DNA of 64,000 nt from an uncultured Planctomycetia bacterium (GCA_937871505.1 CALMPF010000066.1:1-64000), one strand, 5' to 3'. Shown: positions 27,744 to 37,238, numbered from the stretch's first letter. Program-made: numbers and translations. Notes: generated by a model from the letters alone, not told the origin.

Positions 27744-30509
27744 TCACGCCGGGGCGGCCGATGGCGGGTCGCCATCGCGATTGTCGGCTGCGCCGGCCGT
27801 GCCGGCCACCTCGTCGGGTGCGTCCGCATCGGCCTCCTGGTCGGGCACGGTGGCGACGCCGACGACCTCATCGCCCTCGCGGACATCAACCAGCCTCACG
27901 CCCTGCGTGTTCCGTCCGATGCGGGAGATGCTCGACGCGGCGATGCGGACAAGCATCCCGCGCTCGGTGGCGATCATGACGCCGTCCCCGTCGCGCACGC
28001 TGCGCACGGCGACGACGCGGCCGTTCCGCTCCGTCGTCCGGATGTCGATGCGCCCCTTCCCGCCGCGACCCTGCGGCCGGATGGAGCCGTCCTCCCCCTG
28101 GACGAGGTACTCCACGAGCTCGGTCCGCTTCCCGTAGCCGTTGGCGGTCACCGTCAGCAGGTCGGGATTCTCCGCCGTCGGATCCGCGGCGCAGCGGACG
28201 AGACCGACGACCTCGTCACCATCGCGCAGATCGACGCCGCGGACGCCCGCGGCGCTGCGTCCCATCACCCGCACGTCCTCTTCCGGGAAGCGGATCGCCA
28301 TGCCCTCGGCGGTCGCGAGAAGCACGTGGTCCTCGCCGCCGGTGCGGACGACGTCGATGAGACGGTCGCCATCGACGAGGTTGACCGCGATGATCCCGGC
28401 CCGGTGGACGTTGCGGTAGTCCTTCAGCGCCGATCGCTTCACCCGTCCCTGCGCGGTCGAGAAGAAGAGGTAGTCCTCGCTCCGTTCGAAGTCGGGGATC
28501 GTCAGGAACGCGCAGATCGACTCGCCCTCGCGAAGGTCGAGGAGGTTCACGATCGCCCGGCCCGAGGCCGTCCGCCCCTGCTCGGGGATCTGCCACACCT
28601 TGATCCGGAAGACGCGTCCGGTGTTGGTGAAGCAGAGCAGGTCATCGTGGCTGCTGGAGACCAGCAGGTGCTCGATGAAGTCCTCGTCGCGCGTCTCCCC
28701 CGCCTTGATCCCCCGGCCGCCGCGGCCCTGCTCGCGGTAGGTGTCGGCTGGGAGCCGCTTGATGTAGCCGCGGTGCGAGACGGTGACGACGACGGTGTGG
28801 ACGGGCACCAGCTCGCCGAGCTCGAAGTCGTCGGCGTCGGACTCCTCGATCGTGGTCCGGCGCGGATCCGAGAGGCGCTCGGCGAGCTCCTCGCAGTCGC
28901 GGCGGATGATGTCCAGGACCAGCGCCTGATCGGCGAGGATCCGCTCGAAGCCTTCGATCTGAACGAGCAGCCGCGCGTACTCCTCGGCGAGCCGCTCGAT
29001 CTCCAGCCCGGTCAGCTGGATCAGGCGCAGGGCGCCGATCGCCTCCGCCTGCACCCTCGTGAGCGCGATGCCGTCGCCGCGCCGCGACGGTTCCAGGAGC
29101 GGCGCCGGGACGGATGGCGCCAGCGGATGCTCCGGCGCAATCCGGAATGCGCGCCGCTGGAGACGCTGGATCGCCTCCTCGCGGGTGCGGCTGCTTCGGA
29201 TGACGGCGATCACCTCGTCGATGTCGCAGACGGCGAGGATCAGTCCCTCGAGCCGATGCGCCTGCTGCTTCGCCTGCCGAAGCTGGAACTCCGTCCGCCG
29301 CCGGATCACCTCGATGCGGTGGTCGATCCAGCACTGGATCATCTGCCGCAGCGTGAGCGTCCGGGGCTGGCGGTTGACAAGGGCGACGTTCGCGACCGAG
29401 AAGCTCGACTGGAGCCGGGTGAACTCGTAGAGCTGCCGCTCGACGACCGCCGGATCGGCCCCCTTCTTGAGCACCACGAGAATCCGCGTTCGCGCGTCGC
29501 GGCCGGAGTGGTTGCGGACATCGGAGATGTCCGGGATGCGGTCGCCGCGGCTCGCGTCGACGATCTCCTCGATGAGCTGCGACTGGCTCACCTGATAGGG
29601 GATCTGCTCGATGATGATCACGTCGCGCTGTCCCTGGCGCTCGTGGCGGACGCGCCCGCGGACGACGAGCCGCCCGCGGCCGGTCGCGTAGGCCTCGGCG
29701 ATCCCGCGCCGCCCCATGATGATCCCGCCGGTGGGGAAGTCGGGGCCGGGCAGGACCTGCATCAGCCGATCGACGCCGATCTCCGGATCGTCGATGGTCG
29801 CGATGATCGCCCGGCAGACCTCGGCGAGGTTGTGCGGGGGAATCAGGCTGGTCATTCCCACCGCGATCCCGCTGCTTCCGTTGACGAGGAGGTTCGGGAA
29901 GCGCGCCGGCAGGACGACCGGCTCCATCAGCCGATCGTCGTAGTTGGGCTTGAAGTCGACGGTCTCGGCGCGGATGTCCTCGAGCATCGCGGTGGCCGCG
30001 TGGGTCATCCGCGCCTCGGTGTACCGCATCGCCGCCGGGGGATCGCCCTCGATCGATCCGAAGTTGCCCTGCTTGTCGATGAGCAGGCAGCGCGTCTTCC
30101 AGTCCTGGCCGAGGTTGACGAGCGTCGGGTAGATGACGCCCTCGCCATGCGGGTGGTAGTTGCCGGAGGTGTCGCCGCAGATCTTGGCGCACTTGATGTG
30201 CTTGCGCCCCGGCGACAGGTTCAGGTCGTGCATCGCGACCAGGATCCGCCGCTGCGATGGCTTGAGCCCGTCGCGCACATCCGGAAGCGCGCGGTCCATG
30301 ATCGTCGACATCGCGTACGTCAGGTAGCTGTCGTGCAGCTCGCGCTCGATGTCGTGCTCGACGACGAGTCCGTACGCCGGGCGATCTCCCGGCGCGTCGG
30401 CGGCCGGGGCCCCGGAAACGGGCGGGCGGCTCGCGTCGTCGGCGGGCTGCGCGGCTGGCCGGGGGGCGGGCCCGGCGTCGGAATCGTGGGGGTTCGTGGT
30501 CTCGGACAT
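27744..30509 (-). CDS. gyrA: DNA gyrase subunit A (or topoisomerase IV subunit A)
   Basis: The 921-residue protein begins with a 45-residue disordered tail and continues with the breakage-reunion domain: DIERELHDSYLTYAMSTI, LPDVRDGLKPSQRRI, and the catalytic tyrosine Tyr163 in AMRYTEARM. The tower and coiled-coil region follows, then a six-blade beta-pinwheel C-terminal domain (about 550-900). A GyrA-box-like QGRGGRG (canonical QRRGGKG) is visible, and QGRGGKG appears again in a later blade. This supports GyrA over ParC, but no GyrB or ParE gene is present to decide. At the positions that match E. coli Ser83 and Asp87 in the quinolone-resistance region, this protein has Gly124 and Pro128. A TACGAT box lies 57 nt upstream of the ATG. 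Confidence 0.93.
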   Translation of the reverse strand: MSETTNPHDSDAGPAPRPAAQPADDASRPPVSGAPAADAPGDRPAYGLVVEHDIERELHDSYLTYAMSTIMDRALPDVRDGLKPSQRRILVAMHDLNLSPGRKHIKCAKICGDTSGNYHPHGEGVIYPTLVNLGQDWKTRCLLIDKQGNFGSIEGDPPAAMRYTEARMTHAATAMLEDIRAETVDFKPNYDDRLMEPVVLPARFPNLLVNGSSGIAVGMTSLIPPHNLAEVCRAIIATIDDPEIGVDRLMQVLPGPDFPTGGIIMGRRGIAEAYATGRGRLVVRGRVRHERQGQRDVIIIEQIPYQVSQSQLIEEIVDASRGDRIPDISDVRNHSGRDARTRILVVLKKGADPAVVERQLYEFTRLQSSFSVANVALVNRQPRTLTLRQMIQCWIDHRIEVIRRRTEFQLRQAKQQAHRLEGLILAVCDIDEVIAVIRSSRTREEAIQRLQRRAFRIAPEHPLAPSVPAPLLEPSRRGDGIALTRVQAEAIGALRLIQLTGLEIERLAEEYARLLVQIEGFERILADQALVLDIIRRDCEELAERLSDPRRTTIEESDADDFELGELVPVHTVVVTVSHRGYIKRLPADTYREQGRGGRGIKAGETRDEDFIEHLLVSSSHDDLLCFTNTGRVFRIKVWQIPEQGRTASGRAIVNLLDLREGESICAFLTIPDFERSEDYLFFSTAQGRVKRSALKDYRNVHRAGIIAVNLVDGDRLIDVVRTGGEDHVLLATAEGMAIRFPEEDVRVMGRSAAGVRGVDLRDGDEVVGLVRCAADPTAENPDLLTVTANGYGKRTELVEYLVQGEDGSIRPQGRGGKGRIDIRTTERNGRVVAVRSVRDGDGVMIATERGMLVRIAASSISRIGRNTQGVRLVDVREGDEVVGVATVPDQEADADAPDEVAGTAGAADNRDGDPPSAAPA

Positions 30510-30635
30510 GAGAGAGGCGCGCGGGGAGTTCGATCGCTCCCCGCGGCAGCGCGTGGCGAATCGCGGATCGTAGCAGGAATCGGGATTCCATGCATCGATG
30601 CAAGTATTTGCAAAACAATGAGTTGGGAGCGTCTC

Positions 30636-31232
30636 TCAGGACGCTCTTGGAGCCCTGCGCAGGTGCGCCAGAAACTCCCGGTTTCCGGCGCCGCGGCGGC
30701 TGGACTTCGCTCCCGAGAGGGGCGACTCGCACCACCCTTCCACCACCGCGCCGACCGTCGCGATCGCCGTGAGCGTCTGCTCGAGGATGGCCTCCGCCTC
30801 GGCCGCCGGAAGGCCTCCCCGGCGCGGAGGCGCTCCGGCGCTGCTGGCTTCGTAGTGCGGCTTGATCAGGGTCACGATGTCGCCGCCCGCGACGAGCCAT
30901 CGCAGCGCCGCCGGCACCGCGAGGCGTTGCGGCGTCCAGCCGAGATCAATCGCCACGAGATCGACGCCTCCGGGGGGCGGATCCGCGTGGAGGGCGTTGG
31001 TCCGCTCCATCGCGACGACGCGCGGATCGGTCCGAAGCGCCCACGCGAGGGCTCCGTAGCCGGTGTCCACGGCGTGGACGCGCGCCGCTCCCCGACTGAG
31101 CAGCACGCCGGTGAACCCTCCGACGTTGCAGCCGAAGTCGGCGCAGGATCGGTTGGCGACATCGAGGCCGAAGCGGTCGAGCGCGTGCTCAAGCTTGGCC
31201 GCTGCGCGCGAGAAGACGGGCGGCGAGGACAT
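30636..31232 (-). CDS. TlyA-like rRNA methyltransferase domain without an S4 domain
   Basis: The 198-residue protein is an FtsJ/RrmJ-type Rossmann methyltransferase most like the C-terminal part of TlyA. VFSRAAAKLEHALDRFGLDV, CADFGCNVGGFTGVLLSRGA (SAM site), VHAVDTGYGALAWALRTDPRV and DLVAIDLGW match TlyA block by block. IKPHYEAS corresponds to the catalytic lysine motif (KPQFE in TlyA). TlyA normally starts with an S4 RNA-binding domain of about 60 residues, absent here. TlyA 2'-O-methylates 16S and 23S rRNA; without S4 the target may differ. The start at 31232 has TACCGT 6 nt upstream (minus 31244-31239). A much longer open frame on this strand crosses the caspase gene and is antisense noise. 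Confidence 0.82.
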   Translation of the reverse strand: MSSPPVFSRAAAKLEHALDRFGLDVANRSCADFGCNVGGFTGVLLSRGAARVHAVDTGYGALAWALRTDPRVVAMERTNALHADPPPGGVDLVAIDLGWTPQRLAVPAALRWLVAGGDIVTLIKPHYEASSAGAPPRRGGLPAAEAEAILEQTLTAIATVGAVVEGWCESPLSGAKSSRRGAGNREFLAHLRRAPRAS

Positions 31233-31529
31233 CCGGAGACGGTACGGCGTTCCGCGTGGCCGCCGGGCGCGGAGCGCGCCGTCGGCCGCGTCAGATCGGC
31301 GCGGCGTTGGAGATGAGCGCGATCTCGGGGAGGCCGCGGACCGCGGACCGAGGCCGACCGGAGGAAGTGGGGGATTCCGCGGCCGGTCCCGCGCCGCGGG
31401 CGGCTGGAGGTACCATGCGCCCGGAGGTCGATGCATCGCCGCCACCGCGCGCCCCCGGGCACCATGTCGGCGCCCCACGCGATGTCGAGGAGAGCGACTG
31501 AGATCGACCCGACCCGAGGGAAGAACCCG

Positions 31530-34208
31530 ATGGCACGCAGGAGCGGACGCGGAAGCGGAGGCGGCGGAAAGCCCGCTGCGCGCGCAGGTCAGAGGGCGGC
31601 GCCGCGCGGCGCTCGGAAGGCCGGCGCCCGCACCGTCGACGCCGGCGAGGCGACCGCGCGGAGGGGGGCGCCGACGCACGATCCGGGCATCGACGAGCCC
31701 TTCCCGCCGCACGCCCGGCTGAGCGAGCGCGAGGTCGCCGCCTTCGAGGCGACGAGGTCGGGCGCCCAGCTCGAGGCTGAGCGCTTGCGGCGCCTCTCCG
31801 GTCATCGCGACGGCATCGACGCCGGCGCCGCACGGTCCGGATCGAGCGGTCGGCTGACGCCGGAGGTTCTCGCCGGGCTGCGTCCGCATGTGATCAACCT
31901 GGTCCAGGGGCGCCTCTCCGACCGCGGTGCGTTCTCGTCGTCGCGCGCCGATCTCGAAGCGCTCTTCGGAGAGCATCTGCCGCGCTGGATCGCGCAGCGC
32001 GAGCAGCCTGCGCGGATCGTCCTCTTCGCCCACGGCGGCCTCGTGCCGGAGAGCACCGGGCTCCTGGTCGCCGAGCGCCAGCGGTCGTGGTGGCTCGCCA
32101 ACGGCGTCTACCCGATTCACTTCGTCTGGGAGACCGGCTTCCTCGAGACGCTCGAGCAGCTCATCCGCGGCGGCGGAACCCGCGCGGCGCGCTCCTTCGC
32201 CGACCGCATCGGCGATCCGGTCATCGAGACGTTCGCGCAGTTCGCCGGCGGACCGATGATCTGGGGCGGAATGAAGCGCAGCGCCGAGCGCGCCTTCGAC
32301 GCAGAGGGCGGCGGGCGGGCGGCGCTTTCGCTCCTGGCCTCGGCGCTGCGCTCGACGCGGCGCGCCGTGGAGGTCCACCTCGCCGGACACAGCGCCGGGA
32401 GCATCTTCCTGGCCCACCTGATCGAGACCGCGGCTGCGATGGGAGTGCCTCGCTTCCCGACGCTCTCGCTGCTCGCTCCCGCGCTCACCATCGACGACTT
32501 CCGGCGCCGCGTCATGCCGTGGTGGCGCGGCGGCGGAAAGGGAGGCGCCGGCTTCGAGGGGCTGGCGATCTTCACCATGCGGCGCGACATCGAGCGGGCG
32601 GATCACTGCGCCCGCGTCTACCGGAAGTCGCTGCTGTACCTGATCCGCAACGCGCTCGAGGAGGCGGTGCCCACCGAGCTGCTCGGCCTCGAGGAGAGCA
32701 TTCGCCGCTCCTCCGACGTGGCGTCGTTCCTCGGCCTCGCCGGCGCTCTCGGTCGGGAGACCGGAGACGGACGCCGTGGCAAGGCGAGCGCCTCCGGCGA
32801 GGTCATCTGGTCGCCGACCGGAGGGGCCGAGGAAGCGGCATCCGCCTCGCACGCGACTTCCCACGGCGGATTCGACGACGACGTCGCGACGATGAACAGC
32901 CTCCTCCGGCGAGTGCTGGCGCGTCCGGCGGGCGCGATCGTCGGCTTCCCCGGACCCGGCGGCTTTGAGGGCGCCGGACGGGGCGGCAGCGAGGGCTTTG
33001 GCGAGCCCGAGCCCGATGGGCGGCGTGCGATCGAGCATCGGATCGCGGCCGAACTCGATCGGCGGGGAATCGAGGTGCCTCGATCGCTCTCGGCCTTCCT
33101 CGGAGGAGAGGCCGCCGAGCCGATGGAAGGCGCTCTTGGCGTTCCCGAGTCGGAGATCCGCGCTGACGCCGAGATCGCCTTCGATCTCGACGAGGCCGAA
33201 GGCGCTGAGGAGAGCGCCGACCCGGAGACCTCCGCCGCGGCGCCGAATGTCCGCACCGGCGCTGCGCCCGGCCGCCGCGTGGCGCTCTGCATGGGGATCG
33301 ACAGCTACCGGATCAGTCCGCTCCTCGGCTGCGTCGCCGATGCGCGGCGCTGGCATGAGTGCCTCGCGCGCCTCGGATTCGAATGCCGTCCGCTCATGCT
33401 CGACGCCGACGTGACCCGCGACGCGATCGTCGGAACCCTGCGAGCGCTCTTCGAGGCCGCCGCGCCGGGCGACATCATCGCGATCCAGTACTCGGGGCAT
33501 GGCACGCAGGTCCGCGACTACGACGGCGACGAGTCCGACGGCGGCGCGATGCCCGAAGACGAACCGGGCATGGATGAGGCGATGGTTCCCTTCGACCACG
33601 AGAGCGGGGCGTACGTGATCGACGACGATCTCGCGGAGCTCTTCCGGTTGATCCCGGCCGAGGTGAACGTGACCTGCTTCTTCGACTGCTGTCACTCCGG
33701 AACGATGAACCGGCTCTGGCCCTCTCGGCCGGGCGCTCCGGTCGATCTCTCCGAGCGGCCGCGGCGGCTCGTGCTCATGGCGGAAGCGCAGAGGGCGCAT
33801 CTGGAGTTCAGGGCCCGGATGGCGCGATCGAGGGGCGGAGCGGTCCACGCGGCGCGGGGCATCGCCGCCGCAGGAGAGGTCTTCTTCTCGGCGTGCGGCC
33901 CCGATGAGCTCGCCTGGGAATCGCAGGGACAGGGGGACTTCACGCGCAGGGCGATGCGGATCCTGCAAGGCGGGATCGAAGGACTGACCAACGAGAGCTT
34001 CCATCGAAAGGTGCTCGAGGCGTTCGGTCCGCGGCGCCGCCAGAGTCCGGCCCTGCACTGCGTCGACGACCGTCGCGCACTCCCGCTCCTGGGATGGGCT
34101 TCGAGCGGGGGAGGGAAGCGGAGTTCGGGCCCGGCGCGGAGGCTGAGCGCCGAGGCCCGCGCCGAGATGGCCCGGCAGCTCCGGTCGATCGCGCAGCGGC
34201 TCGAATAG
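31530..34208 (+). CDS. Serine hydrolase-caspase (C14 metacaspase-like) fusion protein
   Basis: The 892-residue protein joins two hydrolase domains. After a basic Gly/Arg-rich tail (1-60), residues about 110-400 form an alpha/beta-hydrolase-like domain with FAHGG (167-171, an oxyanion-type HGG) and LAGHSAGS (nucleophile elbow, Ser288). A flexible acidic linker covers about 410-575. The C-terminal domain (about 580-800) is a C14 caspase/metacaspase: RVALCMGIDSY, QYSGHGTQ with catalytic His657, and FFDCCHSGT with catalytic Cys721. The acidic stretch DYDGDESDGG-MPEDEPGMDE between them resembles the calcium-binding insert of metacaspases. Start chosen at ATG 31530, with GAGGGA upstream. Caspase-type enzymes cut after basic residues; the substrate here is unknown. 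The next gene, a metallopeptidase, follows after 125 bp on the same strand. Confidence 0.88.
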   Translation: MARRSGRGSGGGGKPAARAGQRAAPRGARKAGARTVDAGEATARRGAPTHDPGIDEPFPPHARLSEREVAAFEATRSGAQLEAERLRRLSGHRDGIDAGAARSGSSGRLTPEVLAGLRPHVINLVQGRLSDRGAFSSSRADLEALFGEHLPRWIAQREQPARIVLFAHGGLVPESTGLLVAERQRSWWLANGVYPIHFVWETGFLETLEQLIRGGGTRAARSFADRIGDPVIETFAQFAGGPMIWGGMKRSAERAFDAEGGGRAALSLLASALRSTRRAVEVHLAGHSAGSIFLAHLIETAAAMGVPRFPTLSLLAPALTIDDFRRRVMPWWRGGGKGGAGFEGLAIFTMRRDIERADHCARVYRKSLLYLIRNALEEAVPTELLGLEESIRRSSDVASFLGLAGALGRETGDGRRGKASASGEVIWSPTGGAEEAASASHATSHGGFDDDVATMNSLLRRVLARPAGAIVGFPGPGGFEGAGRGGSEGFGEPEPDGRRAIEHRIAAELDRRGIEVPRSLSAFLGGEAAEPMEGALGVPESEIRADAEIAFDLDEAEGAEESADPETSAAAPNVRTGAAPGRRVALCMGIDSYRISPLLGCVADARRWHECLARLGFECRPLMLDADVTRDAIVGTLRALFEAAAPGDIIAIQYSGHGTQVRDYDGDESDGGAMPEDEPGMDEAMVPFDHESGAYVIDDDLAELFRLIPAEVNVTCFFDCCHSGTMNRLWPSRPGAPVDLSERPRRLVLMAEAQRAHLEFRARMARSRGGAVHAARGIAAAGEVFFSACGPDELAWESQGQGDFTRRAMRILQGGIEGLTNESFHRKVLEAFGPRRRQSPALHCVDDRRALPLLGWASSGGGKRSSGPARRLSAEARAEMARQLRSIAQRLE

Positions 34209-34333
34209 CCGGATGCGGCGGATCTCGCGCGGCCCGCGGATGAGCGGGAGCCCGGCTCGCGCCTTCCTGCGTCTCGATTCCCCGCAGCCCGACAGGGTCT
34301 CGGCGGAGACCGCATCCCCAGGGGCGCTCCTCG

Positions 34334-36232
34334 ATGGCACGACGATCACCAGACACCGTGAGCTCAGGCGGCGGGACCTTCGAGATCGGGGAGCGGATCG
34401 GCTGGGCGCACCGAGGAGAGCGCCATCGCCGAGCGCCGGACGATCCGGCCTTCCGCAGGCTGCGGATCTTCGTCGTCGATCCGGCGGCGTCGCGCGTCGA
34501 CGGCGCGGTCGCGGAGGTGCCGGTTCCCTTCGAGCCGCTGCGGCCGGGGCCGGCGGGATCGCTCTTCGTCGTGGTCGACCGCGATGACTCGGTGCGGGGC
34601 GCCGACCGCCGGCCGGTCACGTACAGGCCGATCGATCTCGATGCGCCGCGGCTGCTGATCACGGCTGGCGCCGATCCGTCGCCGACCGACTGGGAGAGCC
34701 ATCAGCAGATGGTCTACGCCGTCGCCATGCGGCTCTATCACGCTTTCCGCCGCGCGCTCGGACGCGATCCCACATGGGCGTTCGACCGCCCGTACCTCGC
34801 GATGCGGCCGCACGGGGTTCGCGAACGGAACGCCTGGTACGACCGCGACGCGAAGGAGGTCGTCTTCGGCTACTTCCGCACCGGAGAGGGCGGCGATCGG
34901 CGCGGGGCCGCGGGACCTGAGGAGTGGATCTTCACCTGTCTCTCGCACGACGTGGTCGCCCACGAGCTCGGCCATGCGCTCCTTGACGGAATGCGGACCG
35001 CGTTCTTCGAGCCGACCGGACGCGACGTGCTCGGATTCCACGAGGGGTTTTCCGACATCGTCGCGCTGCTGCATCGCTTCGAGCACCGCGAGCTGCTGCG
35101 CGGCGCCATCGCGCAGGTCCGCGGGAGGCTCTCCGGCCGTTCCGTTCTCACGTCGATCGCGCGGCAGTTCGGCGAGGCGGTCGGTCTGGAGGGAGCCCTC
35201 CGCCACGCGGTCGGCGCCCTCGAAGGCGGCTTCGAGAAGCCGGCGACCTACGCGTCGGACCTCGAGGAGCACGACCTCGGCGAGATCCTGCTCTCGGCGG
35301 TCTTCGAGGCGTTCGAGCGGATCTACCGGCGCCGGACGGCGGCGCTGTTCAGGCTCGCCACCGGCGGCAGCGGGATCACCGGTCCCGGGGCGCTCTCGCA
35401 TGACCTCGTCGAGAGCCTGACCGAGAGCGCAGGCGCGATCGCGCGGCAGTTTCTCGACATCTGCATCCGCGCCATCGACTACTGCCCGCCGGTGGACATC
35501 GAGCTGGGAGAGTATCTCCGGGCGCTGATCACCGCCGACTCCGACATCGTGCCCGATGACCCGTGGGGCTACCGCGAGACGATGGTGGACACCTTCCGGA
35601 GGCGCCGGATCTACCCGCGCGGCGTCCCGACGCTCTCCGAGGATGCGCTGCGCTGGCGACCGCCTCAGCTCGAGGATGCGCGCATCCGCGGGCTCGAGTT
35701 CGGCGAGCTGAGGTTCGGCGACGACCCGGGGCGCGCGGCGTCGACGGAGGAGCTGCTCCGGCAGGCGCGGCTGCTCGGCGACTTCGCGTGCGATCCTCGG
35801 CGCAGCGCGGCGTTCGGGCTCGAGCGTCCCGGCGGTCATGGGGGCGGGCTCGCGGTCGGGCTGCCCGTCGTCGAGTCGATCCGCGCGGCCCGGCGCGTCT
35901 CCCCGGACGGCACGGTGGGCTTCGATCTCGTCGGCGAGATCCTCCAGGAGGCGACGCTCACGCTCCGCAGCGGCGGTCGGCGCCGGCGCATCGCCGTGCA
36001 CGGCGGGGCGACGATCATCGTCGGGGCGGACGGACGAGTCCGCTACGCGATCGCCAAGCGGGTCGGGAACCGCGAGCGGCTTCGGCGGCAGGCGGAGTTC
36101 GCCATCGCCGCGATGCGGCGGGGCAGCGGCCTCTGGGAGGCCGACGAGCGCGGGACGCTCCGGCCGTCGCGATCGCCGCTGCGCGCCCTCCATGCTCGGC
36201 GGTTCGCGGCCTCCTCGGAGGGACCGAAGTAG
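34334..36232 (+). CDS. Gluzincin (M4-like) metallopeptidase
   Basis: The 632-residue protein carries a zinc protease core at about 200-245: VVAHELGHALLDGM with the HExxH ligands His210 and His214 and catalytic Glu211. After 23 residues comes FHEGFSDIVALLH, where Glu237 takes the role of the third zinc ligand in the gluzincin NE-x-x-SD motif of M4 and M36 peptidases. No signal peptide is visible, so it probably acts in the cytoplasm, unlike most M4 enzymes. No typical M4 propeptide is present. The C-terminal part (about 350-500) includes RAIDYCPPVDIELGEYLRALITADSD and ends in a beta-rich region. The peptidase follows the caspase fusion gene closely in the same direction, suggesting that the two work together. 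Confidence 0.8.
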   Translation: MARRSPDTVSSGGGTFEIGERIGWAHRGERHRRAPDDPAFRRLRIFVVDPAASRVDGAVAEVPVPFEPLRPGPAGSLFVVVDRDDSVRGADRRPVTYRPIDLDAPRLLITAGADPSPTDWESHQQMVYAVAMRLYHAFRRALGRDPTWAFDRPYLAMRPHGVRERNAWYDRDAKEVVFGYFRTGEGGDRRGAAGPEEWIFTCLSHDVVAHELGHALLDGMRTAFFEPTGRDVLGFHEGFSDIVALLHRFEHRELLRGAIAQVRGRLSGRSVLTSIARQFGEAVGLEGALRHAVGALEGGFEKPATYASDLEEHDLGEILLSAVFEAFERIYRRRTAALFRLATGGSGITGPGALSHDLVESLTESAGAIARQFLDICIRAIDYCPPVDIELGEYLRALITADSDIVPDDPWGYRETMVDTFRRRRIYPRGVPTLSEDALRWRPPQLEDARIRGLEFGELRFGDDPGRAASTEELLRQARLLGDFACDPRRSAAFGLERPGGHGGGLAVGLPVVESIRAARRVSPDGTVGFDLVGEILQEATLTLRSGGRRRRIAVHGGATIIVGADGRVRYAIAKRVGNRERLRRQAEFAIAAMRRGSGLWEADERGTLRPSRSPLRALHARRFAASSEGPK

Positions 36233-36260
36233 CGCCGCGATGCGTGGCGCGGCGCACGGA

Positions 36261-37142
36261 TCACGCCCGCCGCGCCGCGGCCGCGCTCTTCACGTCGATG
36301 GCGTCGCGCCCCACGAGGGCCACGCCGAGGCGATCCGCCGCGGCGATCACCGCAGGTCGGTCGACGAGGATCACCCGACCCGCGCCGACGACGACGCAGC
36401 GGCAGCCTGCCTGTGCGCAGCGCTCGATCGTCCGGGCGCCGATCGTCGGCACGTCGGCGCGCCGGTCGTGGCCCGCGGATGCCGTCTTGAGCAGCGACCA
36501 CCCCCTGGCGCGGCAGAGGGCTCCCGCGCGGTCGATCATCGCATCCGTCCCTTCGACGGCCTCGACGGCGATCACGTCGCGCTCGCGCACCGCGATCGAC
36601 TGGCCGATGCCGAGCTCGACCAGCTCCGTGAGCAGCGGCCACCCGAAGTCGGAGTCGCCGAGCGCCTGTGCATCCGGGCGGACCGCGCCCATCACGCCTG
36701 CGGAGGCCATGTGGTCGGGGATGTACGTGGTCGAGTCGATCAGGCGGATTCCCGAGGAGGCGAGTTCGTCGGCGACCGCTGCCAGCAGCGCGGCGTCGCG
36801 CCGGTCATGCCGGAGGCGACGATACCAGAGCCGGATCGCGCGCCAGTCGGGGAGCTGACGGAAGAGCCGCAGCGGATCGTGCATCCGCGCCTTCGCGACC
36901 CGGCCGATCATGATCGCCTCGGCGACCCCCGCGCGCCGAAGCAGCCTGATCCACCGCCCGAGCTGGACGACTCCCGCGGTTTCGAACCGATCGCAGAGCG
37001 AGGGCAGGCCCTGATCGAACTGATCGCGCAGGCCGAGTCCGACGACGCGGCGACCGGCTGCGCGGGCGCCGCGGGCCACGAGCAGCGGCAGCATGCCCTG
37101 ACCGGCGATGATGCCGAGCGGGGCACTCGCCGCCGCGCTCAT
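36261..37142 (-). CDS. lpxI: UDP-2,3-diacylglucosamine pyrophosphatase LpxI
   Basis: LpxI hydrolyses UDP-2,3-diacylglucosamine to lipid X in lipid A biosynthesis and is the non-homologous alternative to LpxH. The 293-residue protein has LGIIAGQGMLPLLVARGAR at the N-terminus, MIGRVAKARM, LIDSTTYIPD, and the diagnostic block RDVIAVEAVEGTDAMIDRAGAL. LKTASAGHDRRADVPTIGARTIERC lies in the C-terminal domain, where the conserved aspartate of DVPT is catalytic in characterised enzymes. It implies an outer membrane containing lipid A. The start could also be the GTG at 37163. It converges with the metallopeptidase gene (28-bp gap) and diverges from the aminotransferase gene. Confidence 0.92.
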   Translation of the reverse strand: MSAAASAPLGIIAGQGMLPLLVARGARAAGRRVVGLGLRDQFDQGLPSLCDRFETAGVVQLGRWIRLLRRAGVAEAIMIGRVAKARMHDPLRLFRQLPDWRAIRLWYRRLRHDRRDAALLAAVADELASSGIRLIDSTTYIPDHMASAGVMGAVRPDAQALGDSDFGWPLLTELVELGIGQSIAVRERDVIAVEAVEGTDAMIDRAGALCRARGWSLLKTASAGHDRRADVPTIGARTIERCAQAGCRCVVVGAGRVILVDRPAVIAAADRLGVALVGRDAIDVKSAAAARRA

Positions 37143-37238
37143 CGCGACGACGGATCGTTCCACCGGCGATTGTTGGCGGGTCCGGCGCGCTCCGGCGCCC
37201 GAGGTCAGGAGTTCGTCCTGCGTTCGCTACGATCGGCC

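Noticed and set aside
28326..31316. 996-codon plus-strand open frame
   Set aside because: It is antisense to gyrA and the tlyA-like gene and shows no motif.
30636..34349. Very long minus-strand open frame of about 1237 codons
   Set aside because: Only the last 198 codons encode the TlyA-like protein. The rest is antisense to the caspase gene and rich in Arg/Ala, as expected from a high-GC reverse strand.
35838..37238. Upstream extension of the aminotransferase frame
   Set aside because: It overlaps the metallopeptidase and lpxI genes in other frames. The real start at 37239 has its own TACGAT box.
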